From Marchantia polymorpha subsp. ruderalis (Eukaryota > Streptophyta > Marchantiopsida > Marchantiales > Marchantiaceae): 64,000 bases of DNA. The stretch is from contig AP031357.1 in the NCBI GenBank assembly GCA_037833965.1, positions 21,224,001-21,288,000 of the forward strand. Reading direction: 5' to 3'. Each line of letters begins with the position of its first letter. Within the stretch, counting starts at the first letter, position 1. Below the pieces are notes generated by a model. It was not told the origin of the DNA. It worked only from the letters and a program-made list of their open reading frames with translations, and did no database searches. Positions 1 through 13,082 of the stretch are shown here, in pieces. The position numbers and the translations under genes are program-made.

Positions 1-3000
1 TGCACACGAGCCCTGCAACGAAGTCTTCCACGAAAAACCGGAAAAACCGTAAGTGTGCAGGAAAAAAAAAGGCCATAGAATAATTTTGCCGCTCGGTGCG
101 TGGGGGGTTACCACTGAGGCAGAAAAAAACGTTAACGTCGGGAAAATGTCACTATTTGATGGTGGGAAGAGTTTGGGTGTTACAGGTGGAGTACATTCGA
201 CCTCCGTTGTAGAGCTTTCAACCCGCTGTGCAACTCGGATGCCCGCCGCTCGGATGCTCACCTTTGGAGGTGGATCCTCTTCCTTAGGGATCCTACCTCG
301 GGGGAAGAGTGCACCGCCGTTTGGGGTTTCTCGCCTCGAATTGAGTGGGTCCCTGCCGCTCGAGGGCCCCTTTCGCTGACCTTCGCCGCCGCTGCCCGAA
401 CTCTGCGGGCCTCCACTGTACTTCACCGCTGCACTATTTCTATGCGGTCTCCGCTGCCCGCTCCTCGAATCTTCTCGCCGTTGCACATGAACACCTCCTT
501 TTGACGCAGAAAAAGTTCGCCGCTTCGCTTCTGCTTGGAAGTCTCAGCCGCTTGTACTCGCTCACACACTTTCTTCGACTGTCACTAACCAAGCCTTACT
601 CACCAGCATCTCGTGTAAATAGATAGATCTGCAAAGAGCAGCAACCACGGGATTTAACATAATTACATGTAATATAATATGTTATTATACAATTGTATAC
701 TATGTCTTGTTCTTTACCAAACGTCAAAAAACATTCATATACTCATGTGGCAACCCGTTGAAACGTATCTAGTTCTGAACCAGTCCTAAGATTGCTTGAG
801 TTTCACCCCATTGTCATGATTTTAACATTAGTAAGACACGATAAAGTAGTTTTTGGAGACTATTCACAAAGTCGGAAGGAATGAATCCAATTTCTGACTT
901 TAATTGGACATGGATTAACTTCGTGTTGAGTAGGGAGCAAAAGCATTATTGAGTCTCTGGAGACCAAAGAAAAATCATATGAATATGATCCATATGACGT
1001 CTTTGGTGTATCTCGGATCACATCTTGTAGATTAACAACGAGATAAATAAGAGTACTTCCACCTATGCAAACAGGTCCCAAATTACACTAAGCATTGCGA
1101 TATTTATAGGATGATCTTCACCTTTGACGTGGCAAAACTTCTAGACTCCACCCATCCGCATTATCCCATCGTGAGATAGCGTAGATCCTTTCCGATTAGC
1201 TCCGGGGAGGTGATCTCATCAAGGTCCATCTGAAGAATTTAAAGCGAAACAGAGATCTGACGACAACGATTTACCGGAGGCGAGTATTTTTTCCCGTACT
1301 GTTTTCGGATTACGCAATTTGCGCAGACCTTGCAAACTCCATAAACGGCGACAGCCGGCTCAATGGTGGGCTATAGCTGGTTTTCAAGTGAGTTCCAAAA
1401 GCCAAGAAGAATTGCACTCTCAGGTCGCCCACAGTGGAACTCACTGTACAGAGAAAATCTCATTGCACTGGCGCACTTGTAGACAGCACGTATCTACCTC
1501 GCTGAGGAAGATCTCATAAGGATAAACAAGGAGTACAGTGGATCTGGATGTAAGTGCATTGCAGAATGTGGATCTAGAATTTTGACCAAAATTGTGGCTT
1601 GACTGGACTCCGCATGGGGGCACAGTCTTATGTTGTGAAAAAATTTCCTCGAATCTATGAGTTTTTGTGAAGCCCGCGGCAGTAGAGTATTACACAAATT
1701 TTTGTGAATATGTTACTTTTGGGGTTTAAGAGAGCTCCCTCAAGATTAGACATGTGGATTGTAATTTTTTTTCCTCCAGGTCTCTTCCTTGTCTGACTTG
1801 AGTTCCATCATAAAGATCAGAAAAAAAGGTGTGAAATTTTGCATATTTATAATCACATATCAACGTGAGTTGGTACACTGACACATGACTTTGTAATGTA
1901 GGAAACAGTATACAATAAAATACAAAGTGTACTCATAATGAACTTTGTAGAATAATAAATTTAATTCACATAATAAAGTCACTCCAAAAATGTGTATTAT
2001 TGTGTATAATGGCTTTATGATGTGTGATCACATATCTTGCATTCAAAAGTATCTAAAAGAGATAAAAGACGCATGTAAAAAATACAAAACGAAGATAGTT
2101 GGATCACAGCAAAGATGGTTACAAGAAATGTAATCACATTATTTTCTATCACATTGAGATTTTCAAGTTACTTGTTATTTGTTTAAGTGTCACATGAACA
2201 TTGTTTCGTTCCCATATCATCTAATAGCCATACTATAACATAATTTGTTGGATGTCTTGTGTGAGATGTTCATTAACTTTTTCTTTATACCATCCTTTAT
2301 TTCATTGTTTCAAGTACTTCAAATCTTTATCACAAAAAATTGTTGATATTTGACGATAAATTCATGTATACTTTCTCATGGTTTACAAAAAATTGATAAT
2401 TGCGCTTGTTATGATCTCATATTACATATTTTCAAAATTCACAAGTTTATTTCTTGTAAGACTTTTCAATACATCAAGTATATCAAATAATAAAATGAAA
2501 AATTTCATGTATAAGATCCATCACAACCTATTTCAAACAAGTATGTTTGACACTCAAAACTCATTGTAATTAATTTGTTTTTAGTTGTAATTTTGTGACA
2601 CAAATTTCCGTTTTGTTAAGCTTGTGACATTCAATTTACAATTAATAAAAATTTTCAAAGTGTACAAACAAATCATTAGTTGAAACAAAAAACATGAATT
2701 ATTTCTTTGAAGATATATCAAAAAATTTTGAAAAGCTTTGGTCAAAATGTTTTTTTTTCAAAAAGAACTTATGCCAACTTATTTTTATTAGAAAAATAAA
2801 ATTTCCATCTAATCAAAGTTGAAGCAATTAAAGATTGTCGAATTTGAATTGATTCCTAACAATATTAGAATAGAGACTATTATTTGTACAATTAGAAAAT
2901 CAAGTTCATGCTTGATCTATCCATGCACATCTTCATATTTTCACATGTAAATGCGGTGATATTCTACATTTGACAATAGTTCTATAATCTTATGCTATTT

Positions 3001-3450
3001 TGGAAAGCATAGATCTTATGCATTATACCACTGGGGATTGGAAGTTTCCAATGACGTATAAAACTTGTGAATCTCAGTTTTAGAAATTCTTGTCATGCGT
3101 TGGAGTCAAATAAAATTAGAACATATCTATATTCTAGTTTACGTTTAGTACAGAACAGAGGTTGTGACTACCAATTCTATACGTCAAAACATATGATTAT
3201 CTATTTTCTTGGATGAACGAAGATTGTTGCGACAGACTAAACAGTTTCCGTGTAAAGAGATATCAAGATTGGACACCTTGTTTCTCTTGCTATGAATTCA
3301 TAGGATATATGAATGATAATTTTGATGTTGTTGTAAAATTAAACGAAATATGGGACAGTATACGATACTAACAAGCAAGGGTATCATTGTTTTTAAGTGA
3401 TATACGTCTATGAGTTTCCATCGCTTTATTAGTATCACGAACTAATTCTA
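1..3450. other. Gene-free stretch, GC-richer then AT-rich
   Basis: No gene is recognised here. Bases 1-620 are GC-richer and hold two short overlapping open frames that resemble no family I know and lack clear splice sites. Bases 1,140-1,700 have a mixed composition with short open frames on both strands, again unrecognised. From about 1,720 to 3,450 the DNA is strongly AT-rich, with poly-A and poly-T runs and no convincing coding sequence. It may contain old degraded repeats, but no ends or target-site duplications could be seen. Confidence 0.5.
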
Positions 3451-3479
3451 TAGAGTAATTAACTTGGTGAAGAAATAAT

Positions 3480-4653
3480 TAACTTGGTGTAGGTGTTGTT
3501 TGTATTTTATTTTTGCAGATTGGATAGCGTAGATTTTGCAGATCGAACCAGAAAGGGGATTTTTGCAAGGGGTTTTTTCGTCGTGGGGCTTCGCGGGATC
3601 GTGCCACCTTTTTTCTATCCATTGGATACCCCAAAATGCAAGTGGATTCAAAAAGAGCTCTCTTCGGTGACCGAGGAAGTGCCGAAGTCCTCAGAGGGCT
3701 CGTCAAAGTCGTCGGTCAGGCAAAATCGTCAAAGGGAAGCAGGAGCGGAGGCGTCAGCACGAAGATTCTTCGGCGCTTTCGGCGGCCGAAGAAACTCGCC
3801 AACGGGTCTACCTGTGGGAGCGTTCGAGCCTCGCGAGCGTGAAGACTGTGGGGACGCGTCCCGGCGGTCGACGGAGCAATTGCCTGGAATTAGCGGGGCC
3901 CTGTGGACGAGGTCAAATTGGAGGACGAAGCTAGAGCTGCAGCTGGAATCGGGCCCGGAAGCAAGCGCTGGAGCTGGAGCTGGAGATGGAGGTAGCGGGA
4001 GCGACATGACTTCGATTACGCTGCGGAGTGTTGTGCACGGGGGAGGACCAGAACAATGCGAGACACGTCTCCGCGAAGGAACGCTCAATTCTAGACCCCG
4101 CGCCCTCGCATAGCGTTCTTGTTTGCTGCTGCACCTTGGCAGCGCTAGGTCTCATGGACTGGATCGCGTAACGAGGGTCGGTCGGCTTCAGCGTTGGTAG
4201 GAAATTGAGCAGTGTCGGATTCTCGGTAGTTTGGGTCGTTCGTTTCCCGTCTCGTGGATTTCGAGCTTTTGTGCAATCGAGCAAGAAACAGGAGGAAGAT
4301 TCTTCACTGTCCCGGGTAGATCCGCTGGATGGTTGTGGTTGAATTGGCGGGAATTCGGAGCGGTAGTTGTTTGAGTAATCGCTGATTTTGCTCAATTTGT
4401 TATTTTTCTTCACGACCTGTGAGGCTGAAGGACTGCATGGAATTGTGAACGATCGGATTGGGCCCTTCGAATTTTTGGTTCCTGGATTGGACCTTCAAGG
4501 GTTGGGGATCAAAGCGCGATCGTTGTAGGAGCTGAATTGGTATATTGGTTGTGTTCTGGATCGGACCCATTGAAGCCCCGGTATTCGATTTGTTCAGGGA
4601 AATCAAATTTAGGAGTAAGGAAAGTCAAAGCGGCAATTAGCGAGGACGACGAA
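3480..4653 (+). promoter_or_regulatory. GC-rich promoter and leader region of the metacaspase gene
   Basis: Composition changes sharply near 3,500, from AT-rich DNA to GC-rich, CpG-rich sequence that runs up to the metacaspase start codon at 4,654. This looks like a CpG-rich promoter plus 5' leader. Open frames exist on both strands (for example 3,493-4,113 on +), but their residues look like low-complexity translation of GC-rich DNA and match nothing familiar. No clear TATA box was found. The transcription start cannot be placed from sequence alone. Confidence 0.35.
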
Positions 4654-7600
4654 ATGTCTATGATGCTGGTGAATTGTAGTGGCTGCCGGACGACCCTGCA
4701 GGTACCTCCTGGAGCCCCTTCGATACGATGCAGTGTGTGCAGCCGAGTCCTATCTATCGCCACGCGTTCCGCACCTGCACCATATCCTCCACAGCAATCC
4801 TCTATCCAATCGTTCCAACCTCCTATGCATCCACAGTATGCGCCAACGCCACCTCATCCTGGAGGTCAAAAGAAGGCAGTGATTGTGGGTATTTGTTACA
4901 GGTCCACTAGGTACGAGCTGAAAGGGTGTATCAACGACGCCAACTGCATGAAGTACATGCTCTTGAACAGATTTCAATTTCCTGAATCCTCGATTCTAAT
5001 GTTAACAGGTATGTTCTTAGACTTCTGATTACTTTATCATTATGGAGTATGCGCACTTGCACTTGTCTTATAGCTCTGAAGGTTGAAGGATTGCTCTTTC
5101 GTACCGGTTGGTAGGTGCAAAAATCTAACTTGTAGTTTTTGAATTGTTCCTACGCAAATCTTTACTGTTGCTACTTTACTTATCTGTAGTGTGCCGTCAT
5201 CATGCTGGATCAAATTCTATAATGTTCGTGCTTGTGCCTTTCAATATCAATTTACGCAATGAGAAATGCTTTGAAACTAAAGAGTATTTTTCGAAATCGA
5301 GCAGGCTTTTCCGTATTTCTTGGGCATTGTATGAGCTCTTCTTTGTCAGGAAAACATAATTACAAAGTTTATATTTTGGGTAAAATCGTCTTTCATGAGT
5401 GAGTCTGCTGTCAGAGTGAATTGAGAGGAAACGATCCGTTTAACGTGCGTTCAGGCCATGAACTGAGAACGCTCGAAGGGTTAGTTTTTAACATAGGTTG
5501 ATTGTCATTGTGACGAGATTAGTCCTAGTCAGTGACAAAATTATTGAGGCTTTTTTATTGCAGGTTTACTTTGATACTGGTATCAATTCTTGTGTTATAA
5601 GCTTCACATCACTGACTCTCTACGTTGACATGAACTGGTTTTGGAGTACAATTTGTTTCAGGATCTGCTACCTTTCTGACTAATTTTGTTATCCGTTGAC
5701 ACAAAGCAAAAGCGCTCTCCTTTCTACCTCTTCAGAAAACTCACTAACTTGGATCTGCAAGCTGGAGTTTCTAGGCATGCTCTTTGATACCTCAAAACTG
5801 TCATTGTGATAATTCTGAGGAAGGTCCAAGAATTGTCCATCGGAGTGTATGTGAGGGTCACATGCGTAAGCTGTCGTTCTTGTCTTGTTTGTATATTATC
5901 TACGCACAGATTTCTGCATAGACTGTTGGTAACTGTACCGGCGATTACTTCTTCCTAAAGATCACACAAGGAGTTTTAATTGTCCAGTCTGTTTTCTCAT
6001 TAGTTGGTCTTGGCGGACGCTTCACACTGTACCATTATTTCTGTTTTGTCTGGAGACTGACTTGAAGTCAGTCACCAGACAAAACAGGCATCAATAGTTG
6101 ATCGATTAACTTCTCCAAAGTAGACTCCGAAAAGCATGAAAATGACTGACACATGTTGTCTGTCTGGCAGAGGACGAGAGAGATCCTTTGAAGCGACCTA
6201 CACGTCATAATATACGGATGGCACTTTACTGGCTGGTTCTAGGGTGCAAACCAGGAGACTCACTCGTCTTTCATTTTTCTGGACACGGCGCTCAACAAAG
6301 AAATACGTTTGGTGATGAAAAGGATGGAATGGACGAAACAATATGTCCTGTTGACTTCGAGGTGAATGGAATGATAGTAGATGATCAAATTAATGAAGCC
6401 ATTGTGCGGCCTTTGGGTCCTGGCGTGAGGCTTCATGCTATCATCGATGCCTGTCATAGTGGAACAGTGCTGGACCTGCCTTGGTTCTGCAGGATGGACA
6501 GGTTAGCGGAACCTTTCACTAAGACCTTTTTCTGTTACAAGTACCATGCCACGGAAGTTCAGATCCTTTTTTAGCTTCTTAACCAATTCAAGAGATGTGT
6601 CTTGGAAATGAACGCTTTGTAGGGATAAGTTGCTATCTAGGCTTTCTAATCGATTTCGGTGATACTACATACACTCTATTCAGGCAAGGTCAATGGGCTT
6701 GGGAAGATCATCGGTCTTCTCGCGTTTATAAAGGAACCAACGGTGGAGAAGCCTACTCTTTCAGTGGATGTGACGACGGACAAACATCTGCTGACACTTC
6801 GGTACATTTTCTTTCAGGCCTCCTATCTGGAGATGGTGTCATATATTACAGAAATGAATTGAAAAATGAGAACTTTACACTACCTTTTGGTACTGCAAAG
6901 TCGGAGGGTTCATCATGTTTTGAGATTTGAATGTCTTATATGTGTGAAATGTGAAAATGAATGTCAATTTCCGAAGCTCTGAAAAGTTGTGAAATGAATC
7001 TGATGGATGAACTTATATTTTTTTCCCTCTCAGGCTCTAGCAAAGAGCGCCAGTACCGGAGCAATGACATTCAGCTTCATTCAAGCGGTTGAGAGGCGTG
7101 AAGCTATGACTTATGCGGGTCTCTTGAGTTCAATGCGAAATTCTATCCGTCGAGCAAATTCAGGTTCACGAGGGGTAACAGATCTTATTGGAATGCTTTT
7201 ATCTGGAGGCAGCTTTCCTGGCGGTGCACTAACCCAGGTCAGTTGCAGCTCCTCTCCTTGTCTGCTTTATCTTCAGACATATGCGATAGCTTAATGTTTA
7301 GAAGGTAAATGTTGGCAACCTAAGCATTTACGGTTCTGTGTTCGAAATCAATACCTTCTCAAACTCAAGGCCATTGAACGCAAGCATAAGCTTGTGTAAG
7401 CGCACAATGAAACAAGTGTGCGCTTGCACAAAAGCTTCCGAGTCTTTGTCTTCACAAGGAATCCAACAGTTCCATCTGGTGCTGTAAATGACTAACCATA
7501 AACTGGAGAAGTGGGACTGGTCATTGATTCACCTTCAACTTTTATAGTGAAATTTTTTGTTGTTTTTACTGCAACTGTGGACAGTCAGTCATCGAACTTG

Positions 7601-8028
7601 ACATTCTGTATTGTTGTCAATTTTGTTGTTGTAGAAGTCCATCTAGTAACACCATATAGTGGTCAAACGAACACGTTTAAGCTACTAAGGATTCTTCCTA
7701 CTATATGTAAACCACCGGGGTCGTTCGTACCCGTCTGAATTTCGGCATTTCAACCTGTTAGATACGTGTGCATCATGCATAGCCTGCTAGACTTGAGGCA
7801 CTTAAAGCGACAGTATAGGTTCTTCCTGCTGATTGTCCGGTCTCTAGATAGAACGAGGTTGAGGAGACTGGGATGGAAGCTTCTGAATCTGCAATTCATA
7901 TGCATCATTTTTTGTTTGAACTTTTCAGTGGACATCGGATCGATATTGAAGTTATCTCTTGCCTTTTACAGGAACCCCAGTTGACTTCAGCAAATTGTTT
8001 CGATATCAATAGTCGATTTCATTTATAG
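4654..8028 (+). CDS. Type I metacaspase with LSD1-type zinc finger
   Basis: Five exons are inferred: 4,654-5,008, 6,171-6,501, 6,684-6,801, 7,034-7,237 and 7,972-8,028, giving 354 residues, close to the usual length of about 360. All junctions are GT-AG and keep frame. The N-terminus has the LSD1-like zinc finger (CSGCR, then CSVC, residues about 8-29), then a proline- and glutamine-rich linker. The p20 region follows, with catalytic His about 157 in HFSGHG and catalytic Cys about 213 in DACHSGT. The p10-like region ends in EPQLTSANCFDI and a short last exon. Metacaspases cleave after Arg or Lys and need calcium; type I plant forms act in cytosolic cell-death control and proteostasis. The first ATG before the zinc finger was taken as the start. 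Introns 1 and 4 contain inverted repeats, described separately. The gene looks intact; its nearest neighbour downstream is convergent. Confidence 0.93.
6041..6087. repeat. 47-base near-perfect palindrome in metacaspase intron 1
   Basis: Arms 6,041-6,063 and 6,065-6,087 are reverse complements at 22 of 23 positions around a single central base. The arms start with CTGTTTTGTCTGG. It lies 83 bases before the 3' splice site of intron 1. It could be a tiny foldback element remnant or an RNA hairpin in the intron. Confidence 0.75.
7388..7437. repeat. Imperfect inverted repeat in metacaspase intron 4
   Basis: The left arm begins AAGCTTGTGTAAGCGCACA. The right arm, read on the other strand, is AAGCTTTTGTGCAAGCGCACA, so the two pair with a small bulge around an 8-10 base loop. 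It lies in intron 4, and it is not clear whether it does anything. Confidence 0.5.
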
Positions 8029-10576
8029 AAGAAAATGTTGGTACATAGGTTTTGAAAAATAAATTAAATTTCGACTATATGTGGTCAGGCTAAGTCATTG
8101 GTGGATCTTACTTCCCTCACCATTTAGGTCGTGTTCATTCCAATGCAGCCTGATCGAACATAAGTTACTTGGGTTTAAGTAATGATCGTAGGAGAGATGT
8201 AGAATCAACATAAATTGAGATTCTCCTGTGTATTAATCTGTATTTTTCTACAATGTAAAGAAAAGGAGGTCCAGCTTATCTCGATTTCGTCAGTTGAAAA
8301 TACATGCAGCGGTACTTTCTTTCACAATCTCTGTCCTGATTTGTGAGAGTTGTCATGCTGTCAGGTCGGTTCTTTGGCCCTTCTTGGATGAGCATGAACC
8401 ATAAGTATTACTTTAGGTCAGACTTTTCTCTCATATATTATTTAAGTTTTGTTCTCCGGTTCTTTTGTATGCTAACGAGGAGCCAAGCGATGAAGATTTT
8501 ATCTTAGCTAAAGGTGAGGTTGTGATTTGTGTTTCGTCACAAGTCCACATGTCTTACATATTTCCCTTCGGTGAAACATTGCAGATAGATTGTCATAATA
8601 AAAACGTCGCTTTTTTTTCTTCTTTTTTCCCCATGTCAGTAATCTTGTGTTGCAACTTGCCAGAAACTTAGATCTGCCAATAAGAAGCTTCATCATCTTC
8701 CAATTGGATAGTGATAAATGAGGACCCATGTCTTGACAGCTGTTTGATGCGCTTATTCGGCTTGAAGTGTCCAAATGCTTTTGTGAAACTGAAACAAGGC
8801 ACTTTCTCGACGTGTTGTGAATCTTCAAATCTTCAAACTAGACAATCTGTTCCGAGGCCTAAGCAAAACAGGTATCTGTTGTAGTAAACATGAGTTAATA
8901 TGGCTTTTTTTGTGCTGTTCTTTTCTTATCTATTTTACCAGGGTATAAACCCTCTAAGGCAACCCTATCAAGTCTTTAGTGCAGAAGCCTTCTTCTGGTG
9001 AATGACAACGACGCAGAAGGAATGAGCGTAAAAGTCTTCGAATGTGTTACTCGGTTGGAGATGATAGCTACTTTCAGAACAGTGAGATATTTAGAAATGT
9101 GCTTGTCAGGCTTCTACAAATCACCAATGCATGTCAGCCTAGAGTGAACTAACTTCTGGTTGTAGAAAATCTCGAATTTGAGTTCAATCCAAGAAGATAG
9201 CTGTTCGTGAATTTAGAGGAGGTTGTGGTGAAGGTTGCAAAATGTTTTAATAGATCGAATACTTATTAGATGAGGATTATTTCCTTCGAATATGCTGTGC
9301 GTAACTCATTCAAATTTAGAGACACTTCTGAAGGTTTTGTGTTCAAATGAATGTACAAAATAATGTGATACACATATTCAGACATTAATTTTGGATCGTA
9401 TTGTTTAATGATTCTGAACAACAAAATATAAAAATTCTCAACTTTAATTTGGCAATGTCTCAAAGTAGCTACAATTTAAGCCAATATGATTACAACGTAA
9501 GCTTTTGTTCAAACTCCAAAAATATATATTATGCAAAGTTATATATATACACAAATTACACGGAGCAAATGTGATACAATTTCTTCTTGACGATTCTTCA
9601 CAATTTTCACTTCAACGTCATCCATGGAATTCTAAATATCCAATGCGTGTATGTTGTGATGCGGCTAATTTCAATTTTATGTTACATAATTTGAATGCAA
9701 CAAATCCACCATTACGTGAGGTCTTATCCTTCTTGAGCATCCACGCGAACATCCCCTTCAGCACGAAATCGAATGTGTAACCAGAACTGCTAACAGAGCT
9801 CCTGCATGACCTCCGACCTCACCCTCAACAGGATATATGTAAGAGTATGTACGCACAACGAAGCCCAATCAACCACTGACTTGCGGAGTTAACATTCGCA
9901 GAGGTTTTCATGATCCTCACGGCAATGTCAAAAGTGATCTCCATGCTCTATCTGTAGTGCTCTTCACCTACATTGTCTTTGAAATTGATCCAGACACGCT
10001 CCTATGGTCACAACGCGAATGTTTTCTTGGTGTGACATTAATCAACGGTTTGCATAAAACACTTTCCTTATTTCCCACTGGATCCTGTTTTGGACAACAT
10101 TTGGTGGAACTGGTGATAGATCCTGAAGAACGAAGAGAGGATGAAGAACAAACGATATATCATATCCACCTGGAAAGGCTGATAATCGTCGGCGCAACTG
10201 CCCGTAGGGTTTAGGGTCTAAATATCATTGGGATGATCAGATCATGTCCTCCACGAAAAGGTTTCGCTATCGAACTTTGCTGGAGTGGAGCAGGCTTTAT
10301 AATTACAGGCTCTTTTGATCTTTAGAAACCGACACAACAATCTCGCTCTGGGAGTTATACGCAACAATTTATGCAAGGCAGAAGCGCCTGACGAATGATC
10401 TGTAGATGTATTCATCTGCATCAGTGGTCAAGGAAATCTGCCCAACCTCCGAAAAGTTACAGACCTTCCACAACATTCCAGTTCGAAGGTTGATATGTAC
10501 AAAGGAAGGTACTTGCAAAGTGCCTAGAAGTGAGTGACTACCTTTGGTATACGATTGGGTATTTGAGAATTGGGTG
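8029..10576. other. Intergenic region between convergent metacaspase and PrmC genes
   Basis: This holds the 3' untranslated regions of two convergent genes and about 2 kb of AT-leaning DNA. Between about 9,550 and 10,210 there are coding-like but interrupted stretches (for example 9,505-9,780 and 9,957-10,214 on +). Their residues do not match a family I can name with confidence. They could be a decayed gene or element fragment. Confidence 0.4.
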
Positions 10577-13082
10577 TCATCGGCGGATGGCAGTGACGAA
10601 TCTCGTAATACCAGCAAAGTCTTTCACACACTTCACTTCGTGAAAACATAGCACAGGATTTCCAGGTCCTTCCAGCACTCTGATTTTGCATAGGTAATCC
10701 CTTACAACTTCCGCCTGTTGTCCACCGTTTGTCTGCGAAAAATCAAATCATGGTACGAACAAGTATTCAGCAACAATCATGTCGCCAGATACTTAAATGA
10801 AGGAGCTTCCTATCACAAGTTTCCAGCATGATACATTCACTTGACTTGCAGTCGAGACTGTCCTCGACAGACGAAACATCGATTGAGAACCTTGGAAAGC
10901 TGACTCACTTGTTGTATCCACTTGGTTTGCAGCACGATAACTGAGGTATCTACGCAACTCTAGACTGGCTACAACCATACCAGTGTTTAGGAACACTGGA
11001 AGTTAATCGTTCACTGCACGGATACATACCTCCAAGGCGAGGAAACCTCCAGATCTTAGTGCTATGGCCGAGCCATTGCAAATCTCACGTAAATCATCTG
11101 CACCGTCCGGTCCACCATCTAGAGCTATTTTCGGTTCGTGCTTCCCAACCTCCGCTTGCAGAGTTTTTACATTCTCGGTAGGGATGTAGGGTGGATTGCT
11201 GATCACTCCAGCTAGTTCACCTACCTTGTCTTGCAGAGGTGAAAACCAGAAGCCTTGCAACACATTCACCTTATCCTGGAGTGACAAACATCAAACCAAA
11301 ATGAGAAGTCTTCTCAGACTGCATGGCTACAATGAACAAACATCGGCAGTGTTCTGCTGACTGTGAATTTGAATATTAGCGTCCGTTCAAGGAACCTTAA
11401 AGCACTTGATCATCATTCTTATAAGATCCGCACAAATCAGGCTTACAGGTGACCGGCTTTATGCGAATCCCTTACACAATTTAGTGTTACAAAGGGTGTC
11501 CTAAATCTAATCCTATTGACAATTGTGTATGCTGCAAAAGGCTTCAGGTGTGCATTATCTCTCAACGATGTTCTGTTTAACTTTGGTGCAAGTGTTCTAC
11601 ACGGAGGCGTCTCAAGATCCAAATCTGTAGCTGAAGTAGACCAGTGGATGCGATATTCATAGAATACAATAAAACAAGAGGAGCATCCAGAATTAGCCAC
11701 AAGCTCGCATGCTTACACTAGTGGTTTCAGTTTAGAGTGGACAGCTGGTATACCTGAAGGGAATATCTTTCTACATTTCGTTTCGCGACAGCTACTGCAG
11801 CAGTGCTTGCGTCGATGGCCAGCATATGTCCAGGAGACTGCAGCAAACGAGCAACTCCGATAGCGATGGCACCGCTTCCCGTACCTAGATCTGCCCATAC
11901 TCCCTTGGCCAACGACTTATCACGCATTATGGCCACCTCCGCCATATCAACTAGTTGCTCAGTCTCCGGCCTAGGTATGAGAACCCCTTCCATGACACTC
12001 AGCACCAAGTCTCTCCAATGAGCAGCTGCAACCACATACTGAAATGGCCTTCTTTCCAGTATCCTCTCTTTCCATGCCCGGTCCATATCATGTAAGCTCA
12101 TCTTCAGCATGAGTTGAAGACTATGTTTTTCTTTCGAGCTTGAATCTGGTGAGTTTTCGACGTCAGTGAGTTTGTTCAGAGTTAAAGTAGGAAGGGTTCT
12201 CGATCTCGATTCAAGCTCCTCAAAAGAAGCCATCTCTTCCAAATTCTCCCTTATACCATCACACGAACAACCACAATCCGTGGCAAACTCTGTTACAGGA
12301 TCCCCATATCGTTCCTTGGAAAGATCGGCAAAAGCGCTGAAGCTGGCAGATATGTCTCCTCCAGAAGCGGTGAGGTCCTTCCGCTTCCCATATACATTCA
12401 GGGTATCACTCTCCAGCTTAGAAGTGACACCATCCTTGACATCTCTCCAGGAGCAAATCTTCCACGAGCCTGTCTGCAAATCGAGGTTTTCGGTCCAGCA
12501 CGCACATCCTCCTACAGAATCATCAAGTAACCATTCCAACTCTCTCAGCAAATCGCTCACTTCTGGTCCGCCATCAGCATCCACAAATTCGGATCCCACT
12601 GATGAAGCCAAGTCTTGAGCTTGTTTCCTCCATTGGAGTACATCAGTCAAGGACGCTACACTAGAAGGCGGTCTTTCGGACACGGGAATTGCCACCCCGA
12701 AGCGTGAAATAGCAAAATCGGCTGTTCTTTTCTCCTGGCCTGCTCCTACTGCATATGATGACGAAGAATCTACAGATACCTCATATTCTAACCCGGCCAA
12801 CTTATTCGTGGACGAGCAGCTGCAAACCCCAGCTCTGTTGAATTGCCCCTGTTTTGTGTACCCGAGAGAAGAGGGTAGCGCATGTGATGACGAAACGCAA
12901 CCATGCGCTCGCATGCGCAGCTCACTTTGCGCCGAATTTGACTTCCTCGCTCGGGAGATCAATCTCCAGGAAGAAGGAGAAAGCCCTGGCGCTTTGAGTT
13001 GACCACAAATTCTGCGATTGCACAGGTAGGTTGGAAACCGAAACACAGGCACTGCAGCTCGCGCTAGGGCCGCCATGACCAT
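10577..13082 (-). CDS. prmC: Organellar PrmC/HemK release-factor glutamine N5-methyltransferase
   Basis: Three exons on the minus strand: 13,082-11,754, 11,275-11,030 and 10,732-10,577, giving 576 residues; both junctions are in phase. The enzyme uses S-adenosylmethionine to methylate the Gln of the GGQ motif of class I peptide-release factors. The C-terminal part shows the family marks in order: IPRPETE about 369-375, the SAM-binding GTGSG about 400-404, and catalytic NPPY about 470-473. The last exon, starting TNGGQQAE, carries the family's conserved end. The N-terminal 330 or so residues are poorly conserved: first a basic, Ser/Arg-rich stretch fitting a plastid or mitochondrial transit peptide, then a long acidic low-complexity spacer, unusually long for this family. 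The start was set at the first ATG in frame (MVMAALARAA); an equivalent Met lies two residues later. Convergent with the metacaspase gene. Confidence 0.92.

Noticed and set aside
3493-4113. 206-residue plus-strand open frame upstream of the metacaspase
   Set aside because: Starts from a non-convincing context, is low-complexity Gly/Ala/Arg/Ser, and other frames over the same GC-rich DNA are open too. Read as leader or promoter sequence.
7310-7360. B-box-like GTTCGAAATC in metacaspase intron 4, possible SINE
   Set aside because: No A box at the proper distance and no tail; weaker than the candidate at 60.7 kb.
9957-10214. Possible cytochrome P450 heme-binding region (FPTGSCFGQHLVELVI)
   Set aside because: The resemblance to FGxGxRxCxG is partial and the surrounding sequence does not show other P450 motifs.
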